Below, in pieces: positions 9,687-18,065 of a DNA stretch of 64,000 bases. The notes under the pieces are model-generated. The model was not told the origin of the DNA. It did not search any database and saw only the letters and a program-made list of their open reading frames with translations. The stretch covers positions 248,001 to 312,000 of the forward strand of contig SNAP01000002.1 in the NCBI GenBank assembly GCA_022496785.1, given 5' to 3'. This DNA is from Marinilabiliaceae bacterium JC040. GTDB lineage: Bacteria > Bacteroidota > Bacteroidia > Bacteroidales > Marinifilaceae. The translations under genes and the position numbers were made by a program. The stretch's first letter is position 1. The number at the start of each line of letters is the position of its first letter.

Positions 9687-11513
9687 ATGGCAAAATATGA
9701 TACAAATTTGTGGTTACCAACCACTGCAAAAGAAGTTAAAAATAGAGGATGGGAACAATTAGATGTAATTCTTTTTTCAAGTGATGCATACATTGATCAT
9801 CCTTCGTTTGGTGCAGCCGTAATTGGAAGAGTGCTTGAATCTATGAATTTAAAAGTTGCCATTGTTCCTCAACCTAATTGGAGAGACGATTTAAGAGATT
9901 TTAAAAAACTTGGATGCCCTAAATTATTTTTTGGAATATCAGCAGGAAGTATGGATTCTATGATTAATCATTATACAGCTGCAAAGAGAAGACGTAATGA
10001 TGATGCATATACTCCAGACGGAAAAGCAGGAATGCGTCCGGATAGACCTTCAATTGTTTATTCTAAAATTCTAAAAGATTTATTTCCAGACATACCTGTT
10101 GTTTTGGGAGGTATTGAGGCCTCTTTACGTAGATTAACACATTATGATTATTGGGATGATGAATTAAAACCTTCAATATTATTTGAAAGTGGAGCTGATA
10201 TGTTAATATACGGTATGGGTGAAAAACCAATTAAGAATTTAGCTCGTTTAGCTAGTAAGGGCATTCCGTTTGAATCATTAACAAATATTCCTCAAACAGC
10301 TGTAATAACCAAAGATTATAATACCTGTGCCAAGAATAAAAAATGGGACGATATTATCTTATCTTCTCACCAAACTTGCATAAAAGATAAAAAAGCTTTC
10401 GCAAGAAATTTTAGATTTATTGAACAAGAATCAAATTCATACGATGCTGCTAGATTAATACAAAAAAATAAAGATGAATATATAGTTGTAAATCCACAAT
10501 ATAATGTTTTATCTACAAAAGAAATAGATAAAATTTATGACCTGCCCTACACAAGACTTCCTCATCCTAAGTATAAAGATAAGAAAATACCTGCATACGA
10601 AATGATAAAACATTCTGTAACTCTGCATAGAGGGTGTTTCGGCGGTTGTGCTTTTTGTACTATTTCTGCACATCAAGGAAAATTAATAGCTTCTCGATCT
10701 GAAAAATCTATTCTAAAAGAAGTTGATACAATTTCTAAGATGGACGATTTTAAGGGGTATATTTCTGATCTTGGTGGACCATCTGCAAATATGTACAATA
10801 TGCATGGAAAAGACATATCTATCTGTAAAAAATGTAAAAGAGCATCTTGTGTTTTTCCAAATGTATGTTTTAATTTAAATACAGATCATTCAAGCTTAAC
10901 TTCTTTATATAAAAACGCTAGTCAAAACGAAAATATTAAAAAGATTTTTATAGGAAGTGGAGTAAGATACGATTTAGTATTACATAAAACTACAGACAAT
11001 CAAATAAACAAAAACAATCTATTTTATTTAGAAAATCTTATAGCGAATCACGTTTCTGGAAGATTAAAAGTTGCTCCAGAACACACCTCTGATTCTGTTC
11101 TAAGAATAATGAGAAAACACAAGTTTGATCTATTCAATATTCTAAATGAGATTTTTATAAAAATAAATAAGAAATATAATCTAAAACAACAATTAATACC
11201 ATATTTTATATCTTCTCATCCAGGTTGTCACAATGTAGACATGGCCGATCTTGCTATTAAGACAAAAGAGTTAAACTTTAAATTAGAACAAGTTCAGGAT
11301 TTCACCCCTACTCCTATGACTGTTGCAACAGTTATATATTATTCAGGATATCACCCTTATTCTTTAGAAAAAGTGTATACAGCAAAGACAAAAAAAGAAA
11401 AAGAACTTCAAAGAAATTTCTTCTTTTGGTATAAAAAAGAAATTAAACCAATTCTTATTAAAGAACTTAAAAAAGCTCATAAATTCGAGTGGGTAGAAAA
11501 ACTACTTAAATAA
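9687..11513 (+). CDS. ygiQ: YgiQ family radical SAM protein
   Basis: 608-residue member of the YgiQ/UPF0313 radical SAM family; substrate not established. The radical SAM motif CFGGCAFC (Cys317, Cys321, Cys324) would bind the [4Fe-4S] cluster that cleaves S-adenosylmethionine. It is preceded by the family's N-terminal region (FSSDAYIDHPSFGAAVIGRVLE, GGIEASLRRLTHYDYWDD) and followed by typical family signatures (SDLGGPSANMY, a Cys-rich CKKCKRASCVFPNVC stretch, LKVAPEHTSDSVLRIM, LEQVQDFTPTPMTVATVIYY). Length is normal for the family. The start is supported by the -7 box at 9675-9682. It is followed by a 68-base gap before the next gene. Confidence 0.95.
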   Translation: MAKYDTNLWLPTTAKEVKNRGWEQLDVILFSSDAYIDHPSFGAAVIGRVLESMNLKVAIVPQPNWRDDLRDFKKLGCPKLFFGISAGSMDSMINHYTAAKRRRNDDAYTPDGKAGMRPDRPSIVYSKILKDLFPDIPVVLGGIEASLRRLTHYDYWDDELKPSILFESGADMLIYGMGEKPIKNLARLASKGIPFESLTNIPQTAVITKDYNTCAKNKKWDDIILSSHQTCIKDKKAFARNFRFIEQESNSYDAARLIQKNKDEYIVVNPQYNVLSTKEIDKIYDLPYTRLPHPKYKDKKIPAYEMIKHSVTLHRGCFGGCAFCTISAHQGKLIASRSEKSILKEVDTISKMDDFKGYISDLGGPSANMYNMHGKDISICKKCKRASCVFPNVCFNLNTDHSSLTSLYKNASQNENIKKIFIGSGVRYDLVLHKTTDNQINKNNLFYLENLIANHVSGRLKVAPEHTSDSVLRIMRKHKFDLFNILNEIFIKINKKYNLKQQLIPYFISSHPGCHNVDMADLAIKTKELNFKLEQVQDFTPTPMTVATVIYYSGYHPYSLEKVYTAKTKKEKELQRNFFFWYKKEIKPILIKELKKAHKFEWVEKLLK

Positions 11514-11581
11514 TTGTAATTGCATGGAGTTTTTTTATTAATTTTATAATAGTTATTTGTATAATAAAATTAGAATAATTG

Positions 11582-12289
11582 ATGAATAAGACTATAAACA
11601 GCATATTTATAATTTTAATCTTTCTTACAGCTTGTAGTAATGATGCAACTAATTATAATCAAGAAGCAATTAAAAGAATTAAAAATGGTAAGTACCAAGA
11701 AGCACTAATATTTACACATAAGGGATTAAAAGAAGATTCTTATTATACTCCTCTTTATTACAATAGAGCTATTGCACTTGCAAATATTGGAAAATATAAA
11801 GATGCTTTAGAGCTTTTAGACTATGTTATAAAAGATAATATCAATTTTTATGATGCCTATTTAAACAGAGGTATCATATTTGAAAATCAAAGAGATTACA
11901 TAAGAGCTACAAAAGATTATTCTTACGCTATAAATTTAGTCCCATCTAATAAGAAAGCTTATTTATATAGAGGAATTGTAAGATTAAAGAATAAAGATAC
12001 TAATGGAGCTATCGCAGATTTTACTAGAGCTATTAATAATGAACTCAATTCTACTAGTGTCTATTTTAATAGAGGTTTGGCATATTATTTAGTAAATAAT
12101 TATAAAAAAGCTTTAAATGATTTCTCACACGCAATATCAATAGATCCTTCCTCTGCAAATTCATATTTGTATAAAGGAATTATTTATAATAAATTGAATA
12201 ATAAAACAAAAGCTATAAAAGAGTTAAATTTAGCTGTAAACTACGGTTCAAATAAAGCTAATCAACTATTAAAGACTATAAACAAATGA
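11582..12289 (+). CDS. TPR-repeat lipoprotein
   Basis: About 235-residue predicted lipoprotein. Signal peptide MNKTINSIFIILIFLTAC ends in a lipobox (LTAC), so the mature protein would be anchored through that Cys. The rest is a run of about six tetratricopeptide repeats (for example ALIFTHKGLKEDSYYTPLYY, AYLNRGIIFENQRDYIRA, SVYFNRGLAYYLVNNYKKAL, SYLYKGIIYNKLNNKTKAI), a protein-protein interaction scaffold. I place the start at ATG 11582 rather than the TTG one codon earlier. The stop overlaps the start of the following TlpA-like gene by four bases (ATGA), so the two are translationally coupled and probably act together in the envelope. Confidence 0.85.
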   Translation: MNKTINSIFIILIFLTACSNDATNYNQEAIKRIKNGKYQEALIFTHKGLKEDSYYTPLYYNRAIALANIGKYKDALELLDYVIKDNINFYDAYLNRGIIFENQRDYIRATKDYSYAINLVPSNKKAYLYRGIVRLKNKDTNGAIADFTRAINNELNSTSVYFNRGLAYYLVNNYKKALNDFSHAISIDPSSANSYLYKGIIYNKLNNKTKAIKELNLAVNYGSNKANQLLKTINK

Positions 12290-13671
12290 CATTAAAATAC
12301 CTCTTTTCAAGTTTAATACTATTAATATCTTTTCCTTTATTTTCTCAATCACAAGGATATGAAATCAAGATAAATACAAAAAAAAACATTAATAAGAAGA
12401 TTATTCTTGCAAATTACTACAATTCTAAAGTTTATTCGATTGATACAGCTAAACTTATAGGCCCTAGACAAGCTGTTTTTAATGGAAATAAGAAATTACC
12501 TTCAGGTTTATATGTTATTATCCTTTCTAAAAACAAATACTACGATTTATTTATAGGAAAAGATCAAACTATTGATATAGATATTGACAGTACTATAAAT
12601 ATTAGAAATTCAAAAGAAAGTATTGCATTCAAAAAGTATGAGGATTTCCTACAGGAAATAAATAATAAGAAAAGAAGTATTATTATAGAAAATAGACCAA
12701 AAAAAACACTACTGAGAAAGAAACTTCAAGAATTAGATGTTCTTGTTAGAAATGAATTAGCAGATATTAATAAGCAATTCCCAAATACGTCATTAGTGAA
12801 TTTCATAAATTTTTCAGTCGGTATAAAAATACCTGACTACAATAATTCTGTTGATAAGAATATCAAAAACAGAAAACAAATTATAAATAAAAAAATCTAT
12901 AATTATAATAAAAAACATTTTTGGGATAATGCAAATCTATCAGATAGTACTCTTATAAGAACACCTATATTAAGAAGAAAATTAGATTTGTTTTTTAAAA
13001 GAATCTTACCTCAAGATGCTGATACTATAAGTAAATATGCTATACAATTAATTGAAAAAACAAAAAATAATAAGTCTTCTTTTAGATATATAACTTCATA
13101 TTCCTATAACTATTGTCTTAGAAATAAATATATGGGAATGGATAAAGCGTATTATAATATTGCAAAGAAATACTACGCTTCTAAGAAAGCATATTGGATT
13201 AGTGATTCTTCTTATTTAAAAATTAAAAGTAATTTAAATCTTATGAAGTATTCATTCATAGGTATGAAAGCTAAAAATCTTAAGATGCAAAATATTGATG
13301 GTGAAATTGTAGATCTACACAATATAAAAGCTCCATTAACAATTTTGATATTTTGGGAACCAGATTGTGGTTTGTGTAAGGAAGAAGTCCCTGCTCTTAA
13401 TAAACTACTTAATACAAAATATAAAAACAGTGGTATAAAAGTTTTCTCTGTATATACTTTAAACAATAAGCAAAAATGGATTGAATTTATTGAAAATCAC
13501 AATCTGTATAACTTTATTAATTGCTATGATCCTTTTTTAACATCTAAATTTCATCTATACTACAATATCAAACAAACACCTATGATATTTTTGTTAGATA
13601 AGAATAAAAAGATTATTGCTAAGAAAATTAATACTGAGACCCTAGATAAGATTATTAAAGAGTATTTATAA
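12286..13671 (+). CDS. TlpA-like thioredoxin-fold protein (DUF4369/DUF5106-type)
   Basis: 461-residue exported protein with signal peptide (MTLKYLFSSLILLISFPLFSQ). The N-terminal part (YEIKINTKKNINKKIILANYY..., LPSGLYVIIL...IGKDQTIDIDID) resembles the DUF4369 region that precedes many Bacteroidota TlpA proteins. A helical middle (DUF5106-like) follows. The C-terminal 135 residues are a TlpA/thioredoxin domain with active-site WEPDCGLC (Cys361, Cys364) and the cis-Pro motif KQTPMIFLLD. Expected to act as a periplasmic thiol oxidoreductase; the partner is unknown. It overlaps the TPR lipoprotein by 4 bases and is followed after 2 bases by the DUF2284 gene, so it forms an operon with both. Confidence 0.88.
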   Translation: MTLKYLFSSLILLISFPLFSQSQGYEIKINTKKNINKKIILANYYNSKVYSIDTAKLIGPRQAVFNGNKKLPSGLYVIILSKNKYYDLFIGKDQTIDIDIDSTINIRNSKESIAFKKYEDFLQEINNKKRSIIIENRPKKTLLRKKLQELDVLVRNELADINKQFPNTSLVNFINFSVGIKIPDYNNSVDKNIKNRKQIINKKIYNYNKKHFWDNANLSDSTLIRTPILRRKLDLFFKRILPQDADTISKYAIQLIEKTKNNKSSFRYITSYSYNYCLRNKYMGMDKAYYNIAKKYYASKKAYWISDSSYLKIKSNLNLMKYSFIGMKAKNLKMQNIDGEIVDLHNIKAPLTILIFWEPDCGLCKEEVPALNKLLNTKYKNSGIKVFSVYTLNNKQKWIEFIENHNLYNFINCYDPFLTSKFHLYYNIKQTPMIFLLDKNKKIIAKKINTETLDKIIKEYL

Positions 13672-13673
13672 TA

Positions 13674-14240
13674 ATGGAATATTCAATAGATTATTTCTAC
13701 CATCAAATTAATATAAATCAATTATTGAAATATTATAACAAAGAAGAGGTTTTTAAGCTTTGTAGAGAGTGTAATAATTACAATAAAAATTGGTCGTGTC
13801 CTCCTCATAATGTAGGAATTCATTCATTTTTATCAAATTTTGATTATATGCATATTATCGTCGCCAAGATAAACTTATATAATGAGAATATAAATTCAAA
13901 CGATTCAATTTTAGAATCTTTTATAATAGAACGTAAAAATTTCAATAATAATTTATATAATATCTTTCGTGATAATATAAATTGTGAAATTCTAATATCA
14001 GGAGCTTGTGACAAATGCAATCTTTGTAATAGAGTGAAAAATATAAAATGCTTTAATAGAACAGAATGCAAGTTTTCGTTAGAGTCTCTTGGATTTAGAG
14101 TAGATGAAATAGTAAAAGAAATTTTCAAATTAGAAATTATGTGGATTAATAATAAATCAGCACCTAAATACTTATTAAATATTGGAGCTGTTTTATCTAC
14201 AAAATTAAATCCTATAAATCTAGAAGATTATTTACATTAG
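13674..14240 (+). CDS. DUF2284 cysteine-rich putative metal-binding protein
   Basis: 188-residue cytoplasmic protein matching the DUF2284 pattern: N-terminal FKLCRECNNYNKNWSCPPH and a central GACDKCNLC followed by further cysteines before TECKFSLESLGFRVDE. The clustered Cys residues suggest Fe-S or other metal binding; the function of the family is not known. It starts two bases after the TlpA-like stop, hence is probably co-transcribed. Its last 29 bases overlap the convergent LuxR-type gene. Confidence 0.85.
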   Translation: MEYSIDYFYHQININQLLKYYNKEEVFKLCRECNNYNKNWSCPPHNVGIHSFLSNFDYMHIIVAKINLYNENINSNDSILESFIIERKNFNNNLYNIFRDNINCEILISGACDKCNLCNRVKNIKCFNRTECKFSLESLGFRVDEIVKEIFKLEIMWINNKSAPKYLLNIGAVLSTKLNPINLEDYLH

Positions 14241-14799
14241 CATAATTAATTAAATCTGGTATCGATTTTATTCCTAATTTATCTGTAAGATTTTTTCTAT
14301 GATTGATTACAGTATACACGCTAATATTAAGTTTATTTGCTATTTCTTTATTAAGATACCCATTTGCTATATATGACAATATTTCTTTCTCTCTTGGCGT
14401 TAAAGTTGCATCCACACTCAATTCTGCTAATTTTAGCAATTCCATTTGCATCTTATGACTCTTTATACCTTTAAGAAATAAAGTTTGAATATCCTTTATA
14501 AGATTATCTTTTATTTGGAATATATTTAAAAGGTTATAAGTGGAATATTTTATCTTATCTTCTTCTTTACCTAATAGTATAATTTTCTGTTTTCTATCCA
14601 AAAAATATGCCTTATTCTTAAGATAAATATCAATAGATAAAAAACAATGTATTATAATTAATTGATCTGAAGCAGTATAAGATTCTACACTATTATAATA
14701 CTGAATTAATATTTCTGGATATAATTTATTAAGAATATTTTTAAGTCCAAGACACGCCAATACATTACTATCAATTATTATAATTGAAGGTCTTCTCAT
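14212..14799 (-). CDS. LuxR/NarL-type regulator with degenerate receiver
   Basis: 195-residue transcription factor. The C-terminal LuxR helix-turn-helix is clear (LTPREKEILSYIANGYLNKE, KLNISVYTVINHRKNLTDKL, about residues 133-190). The N-terminal 120 residues have a receiver-like start (SIIIIDSNVLACLGLKNIL), but the acidic pair and the phospho-acceptor Asp at the end of the third strand (LIIIHCFLSID) are not evident, so phosphorylation control looks lost. No histidine kinase lies next to it. It is convergent with and overlaps the DUF2284 gene by 29 bases. Confidence 0.85.
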   Translation of the reverse strand: MRRPSIIIIDSNVLACLGLKNILNKLYPEILIQYYNSVESYTASDQLIIIHCFLSIDIYLKNKAYFLDRKQKIILLGKEEDKIKYSTYNLLNIFQIKDNLIKDIQTLFLKGIKSHKMQMELLKLAELSVDATLTPREKEILSYIANGYLNKEIANKLNISVYTVINHRKNLTDKLGIKSIPDLINYANVNNLLDL

Positions 14800-14939
14800 T
14801 TTTTAAAACATTTAATTTTATACTATTATAATTTTACTAATACAATAATAAATAAAATTTTATCATAAATTTTTAATTATATACTAATTAAAAGAAATTA
14901 AATAAAACTAGAAGAAAATAATAGATTATTGGAAAATTG

Positions 14940-15013
14940 AGCCGATGGAGGGACTCGAACCCACGACCTGCTGATTACAAATCAGCTGCTCTAGCCAGCT
15001 GAGCTACATCGGC
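14940..15013 (-). tRNA. tRNA-Thr(UGU), copy 1 of 4
   Basis: A 74-base cloverleaf on the minus strand: acceptor GCCGATG / CATCGGC, D-arm GCTC...GAGC, anticodon stem GCTGA / TCAGC around loop TTTGTAA (anticodon TGT), T-loop TTCGAGT. The T-stem has a U-U mismatch at one position in all copies. CCA is not encoded. Last of a tandem array in the direction of transcription. Confidence 0.96.
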
Positions 15014-15043
15014 GTTACTGTATAATACCTTTTTAAAAAATTG

Positions 15044-15117
15044 AGCCGATGGAGGGACTCGAACCCACGACCTGCTGATTACAAATCAGCTGCTCTAGCC
15101 AGCTGAGCTACATCGGC
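15044..15117 (-). tRNA. tRNA-Thr(UGU), copy 2 of 4
   Basis: Identical in sequence to the copy at 14940-15013, displaced by 104 bases, with a 30-base AT-rich spacer. Same TGT anticodon. Confidence 0.96.
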
Positions 15118-15148
15118 GTTATTATATAATATCTTTTCTCAAAAATTG

Positions 15149-15222
15149 AGCCGGTGGAGGGACTCGAACCCACGACCTGCTGATTACAAATCAGCTGCTC
15201 TAGCCAGCTGAGCTACATCGGC
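15149..15222 (-). tRNA. tRNA-Thr(UGU), copy 3 of 4 with acceptor-stem mismatch
   Basis: Same as its neighbours except for one base: the 3' acceptor strand reads CACCGGC instead of CATCGGC, which converts an A-U pair at acceptor position 5 into an A-C mismatch. Otherwise intact, with anticodon TGT. May be less stable or less well processed. Confidence 0.93.
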
Positions 15223-15253
15223 GTTATTATATAATACCTTTTTTAAAAAATTG

Positions 15254-15327
15254 AGCCGATGGAGGGACTCGAACCCACGACCTGCTGATTACAAATCAGC
15301 TGCTCTAGCCAGCTGAGCTACATCGGC
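15254..15327 (-). tRNA. tRNA-Thr(UGU), copy 4 of 4
   Basis: Identical to copies 1 and 2. First tRNA of the array downstream of the SRP RNA; the SRP RNA U-run lies within the 10-base gap, so the array could receive read-through from the SRP promoter. Confidence 0.96.
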
Positions 15328-15330
15328 GTT

Positions 15331-15436
15331 AAAAAAGGGTAAGCTAACTACATCGCACTGCTACAACCACATACCCTTGCTGCCTTCCGACCCTGGGGGA
15401 GTTCTGTAGGAGCTAGTCGTGTAGCACTTACCCGAC
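15331..15436 (-). ncRNA. ffs: Signal recognition particle RNA (small bacterial 4.5S type)
   Basis: Minus-strand RNA of about 100 bases that carries the invariant SRP core CCAGGGTCGGAAGGCAGCAA with its closing stems, and outer strands GGGTAAG / CTTACCC that pair end to end. It ends in six T residues (15331-15336), a natural U-tail. Binds Ffh and targets nascent membrane proteins. A strong promoter lies just upstream. Confidence 0.96.
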
Positions 15437-15438
15437 GA

Positions 15439-15468
15439 CAAAAGTACAAAAAAAGTCTTTCACACCAA
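15439..15468 (-). promoter_or_regulatory. Promoter of SRP RNA
   Basis: Minus strand: TTG (15466-15468), 19-base spacer, TACTTTTG (15439-15446). Exact TAnnTTTG with ideal spacing; initiation would fall near 15434, matching the 5' end of the SRP helix. One of the clearest Bacteroidota-type promoters in the window. Confidence 0.85.
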
Positions 15469-15634
15469 GCTTTCTAGCAAAAAAAATACAAGTATTTTCA
15501 AGCAAAACTCCTATGTATATTCATTTTCAGGACTTTATATCAAAAAAAAATTTTATATTTTATTTCGAATATATTTCTAAATCTACTCATAAAAGAAATA
15601 TCTTTGTCTTCGTAATAATAAACTAATATCAAAA

Positions 15635-16147
15635 ATGAACAATTTATACAAAAAAGCTTTTAAAATTAATGTACACTTCTCAATCCTTATAGCAATTGGA
15701 TTCATTCTTCTAAGCGTTATCTATTATTTTAAAGGTGCATCAATCATTATAAATCCAAATATTTTAAATATTAACTACATCATTTGCTTGTGCGGATTAG
15801 TTATAAGTATAAAAAAAACACAGAAAGAGGTTTTTAAAAACATGACATTTAGTAACATCTTCTTTACTTGTTTATTTACTTGTTCAGTTTCTGCATTAAT
15901 ATATGCTATATACGCTTTCTTTATTACTAAATACGATCCCAATATAATAACACAAACAATAAGTATCTTAAAACATTCATTAGAAGATCTAAATTATCCT
16001 GATAAAGAGGTGACAACTTTAATTAAACTTTACAAAGCAATATCTTCGCCTATTACAATTGCAATAAGCCAATTTATATCTAAAACTTTAATGGGATTAT
16101 TTTTTTCTTTAATATTGGGATTAATATATAACCGTAGAAAAATATAA
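15635..16147 (+). CDS. DUF4199 family membrane protein
   Basis: 170-residue integral membrane protein with about four hydrophobic segments (residues 13-31, 45-57, 71-94 and 140-162), matching the DUF4199 family that is largely confined to Bacteroidota. Function unknown. It lies 29 bases upstream of a DPM1-like glycosyltransferase, an arrangement that suggests co-transcription and perhaps a membrane partner role. Confidence 0.82.
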   Translation: MNNLYKKAFKINVHFSILIAIGFILLSVIYYFKGASIIINPNILNINYIICLCGLVISIKKTQKEVFKNMTFSNIFFTCLFTCSVSALIYAIYAFFITKYDPNIITQTISILKHSLEDLNYPDKEVTTLIKLYKAISSPITIAISQFISKTLMGLFFSLILGLIYNRRKI

Positions 16148-16176
16148 AAACTTCAATCTAAACATATAAAATACAA

Positions 16177-17127
16177 ATGGATATTTCAGTCATTATACCT
16201 TTATTCAACGAAGATGAATCTCTTCCAGAATTAAATACATGGATTTGTAAAGTCATGAATGAGAATAATTTCTCTTTCGAAATCATTTATGTAGATGATG
16301 GATCAACTGATGATTCTTGGAAAGTTATTTCTTATCTATCAAAAGACAACGAAAACATTAAAGGTATTCGTTTCAAACGTAATTATGGAAAATCTGCTGC
16401 ACTATTTTGTGGATTTGAGAAATGTAATGGTAATGTAGTTATTACAATGGACGCCGATTTACAAGATTCTCCAGAAGAAATTCCATCTCTATTTGATAAA
16501 ATAACCAATGGAGGTTTTGATCTTGTATCTGGGTGGAAACAAAAAAGATATGATCCAATAATGAAAACGGTTCCTAGCAAACTATTTAATTATACGGCAA
16601 GACGTTTTTCTAAAATCAAATTAAATGATTTCAACTGTGGACTTAAAGCATATAGAAAAGAAGTCGTTAAATCAATTGAGGTTTATGGAGAGATGCACCG
16701 TTATATTCCAATATTAGCAAAACAAGCAGGTTTTTCAAACATAGGGGAACAAATTGTACAACATCAAGCAAGGAAATATGGAACTTCTAAATTTGGTCTT
16801 AATAGATTCATAAATGGATTTTTAGATCTATTAAGCATACTTTTTATTACTAAATTTGGAAAGAAACCTATGCACTTTTTCGGAACTATAGGATCGTTAA
16901 TATTTCTAATTGGTTTTATCTCTATTCTTGTTATAGGATTTAGCAAATTATATGCTTTAGGAACTGGCGTACACGCTCCTTTAATAACAGATAGTCCATA
17001 TTTTTATATAGCACTAACTTCTATGATATTGGGAACTCAACTATTTTTAGCTGGGTTTATAGCTGAATTAATATCAAGAAATTCATCAGAAAGAAACAAA
17101 TATCTTATTAAAGATGTAATTTCATAA
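16177..17127 (+). CDS. Family 2 glycosyltransferase (DPM1/GtrB-like)
   Basis: 316-residue GT2 enzyme. The N-terminal catalytic domain has DISVIIPLFNEDESLPEL, IIYVDDGSTDDS, FKRNYGKSAAL, and the MDADLQDSPEEIP metal-binding DxD region, then NCGLKAYRKEV and MHRYIPILAKQAG. Two C-terminal membrane helices (about residues 230-255 and 270-295) tether it to the inner membrane. Family members transfer a sugar from a nucleotide donor to polyprenyl phosphate on the cytoplasmic face; the sugar here is not evident. Follows the DUF4199 gene and ends at a hairpin terminator. Confidence 0.92.
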   Translation: MDISVIIPLFNEDESLPELNTWICKVMNENNFSFEIIYVDDGSTDDSWKVISYLSKDNENIKGIRFKRNYGKSAALFCGFEKCNGNVVITMDADLQDSPEEIPSLFDKITNGGFDLVSGWKQKRYDPIMKTVPSKLFNYTARRFSKIKLNDFNCGLKAYRKEVVKSIEVYGEMHRYIPILAKQAGFSNIGEQIVQHQARKYGTSKFGLNRFINGFLDLLSILFITKFGKKPMHFFGTIGSLIFLIGFISILVIGFSKLYALGTGVHAPLITDSPYFYIALTSMILGTQLFLAGFIAELISRNSSERNKYLIKDVIS

Positions 17128-17140
17128 ATATATATAAAGC

Positions 17141-17177
17141 AAAGAGTTGAATTTAAATTAATTCAACTCTTTTTTTA
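17141..17177 (+). terminator. Terminator between glycosyltransferase and miaA
   Basis: Stem AAAGAGTTGAATT / AATTCAACTCTTT with a short AT loop, followed by a T-run on the plus strand. The right arm overlaps the last codons of the convergent miaA gene. Confidence 0.85.
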
Positions 17178-18060
17178 TAGCTTTTAATATTTCTTGATGA
17201 TCATCTGGGTTAAACCATTGTATATCGGAATCTCTATTAAACCAAGATAATTGACGTTTTGCATATCTTCTCGAATTTCTCTTAATTAATCTCTTTGCTT
17301 CTTCAAGATCATACTCTTTGTCAAAATAACCAAACAACTCTTTGTAACCTACCGTATTTAATGAATTAAGATTCTTATAAGGAAACATTTGTTTAGCTTC
17401 TTCTAATAATCCTTCTTCAAACATTAAATCAACTCTTCTATTTATTCTATCATACAATTCTTCTCTATCCCTATTCAACCCTATTTTAATTATTTCAAAA
17501 TTTCTTTTTTTAGAAATATTAGTTCTTAGTGATGAATATGGTTTACCTGATTGTATACATACTTCTAAAGCATGAATTACTCTTTTATGGTTATTTAAAT
17601 CAACTTCATTATAGAAAGAAGGATCTAGTTTTTTTAATTCATTTTTAATAGGCTCTATCCCTTCATTATTATACCTATTCATAATTTCATCTCTCAGCTC
17701 AGTATCTATAGTTGGAATATCATCAATACCTTTACAAACTGCATCAATATACATCATTGATCCACCAACTAATAAGACTACATCGCTAGTTTCATGTAAT
17801 TCCTCAATTTGCTTTATTGCTTGTTTTTCGTACTCCCAAGAATTAAAATAATCGTGAATAGAAAGTGATGATATAAAATAATGCTTAATCTTATTTAAAG
17901 ATTCTTCATCAGGAACTGCTGTACCAATCTTTATTTCTTTATATATCTGACGAGAATCAGAAGATACTATAGAAGATTTAAAATATTCTGCTAGAAAAAT
18001 ACTTAAATCAGTTTTCCCTACCCCTGTTGGTCCAAGTAGAACTACTAAATACTTCTTCAT
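17158..18060 (-). CDS. miaA: tRNA dimethylallyltransferase
   Basis: 300-residue MiaA, which adds a dimethylallyl group to A37 of tRNAs that read codons starting with U. P-loop GPTGVGKTDLS near the N-terminus, SSDSRQIYKEIKIGTAVPD substrate region, LLVGGSMMYIDAV, and LNTVGYKELFGYFD near the C-terminus; ends with the typical RRYAKRQLSWFNRD motif. Full length. Five bases downstream of the pRiA4b ORF-3-like gene, so probably the second gene of a two-gene operon. Confidence 0.96.
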   Translation of the reverse strand: MKKYLVVLLGPTGVGKTDLSIFLAEYFKSSIVSSDSRQIYKEIKIGTAVPDEESLNKIKHYFISSLSIHDYFNSWEYEKQAIKQIEELHETSDVVLLVGGSMMYIDAVCKGIDDIPTIDTELRDEIMNRYNNEGIEPIKNELKKLDPSFYNEVDLNNHKRVIHALEVCIQSGKPYSSLRTNISKKRNFEIIKIGLNRDREELYDRINRRVDLMFEEGLLEEAKQMFPYKNLNSLNTVGYKELFGYFDKEYDLEEAKRLIKRNSRRYAKRQLSWFNRDSDIQWFNPDDHQEILKAIKKELN

Positions 18061-18065
18061 TCTGA

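Larger units (their letters stand above)
14940..15330 (-). repeat. Tandem array of four ~105-base tRNA-Thr units
   Basis: The tRNA genes and their spacers repeat at intervals of 104, 105 and 105 bases. Spacers are near copies (for example TTATTATATAATACC followed by an A-rich stretch and TTGA), so whole units and not only the genes were duplicated. Confidence 0.9.

Noticed and set aside
15441-15634. Additional RNA gene between the SRP RNA and the DUF4199 gene
   Set aside because: Only AT-rich sequence with no cloverleaf, strong hairpin or terminator visible beyond the SRP promoter.
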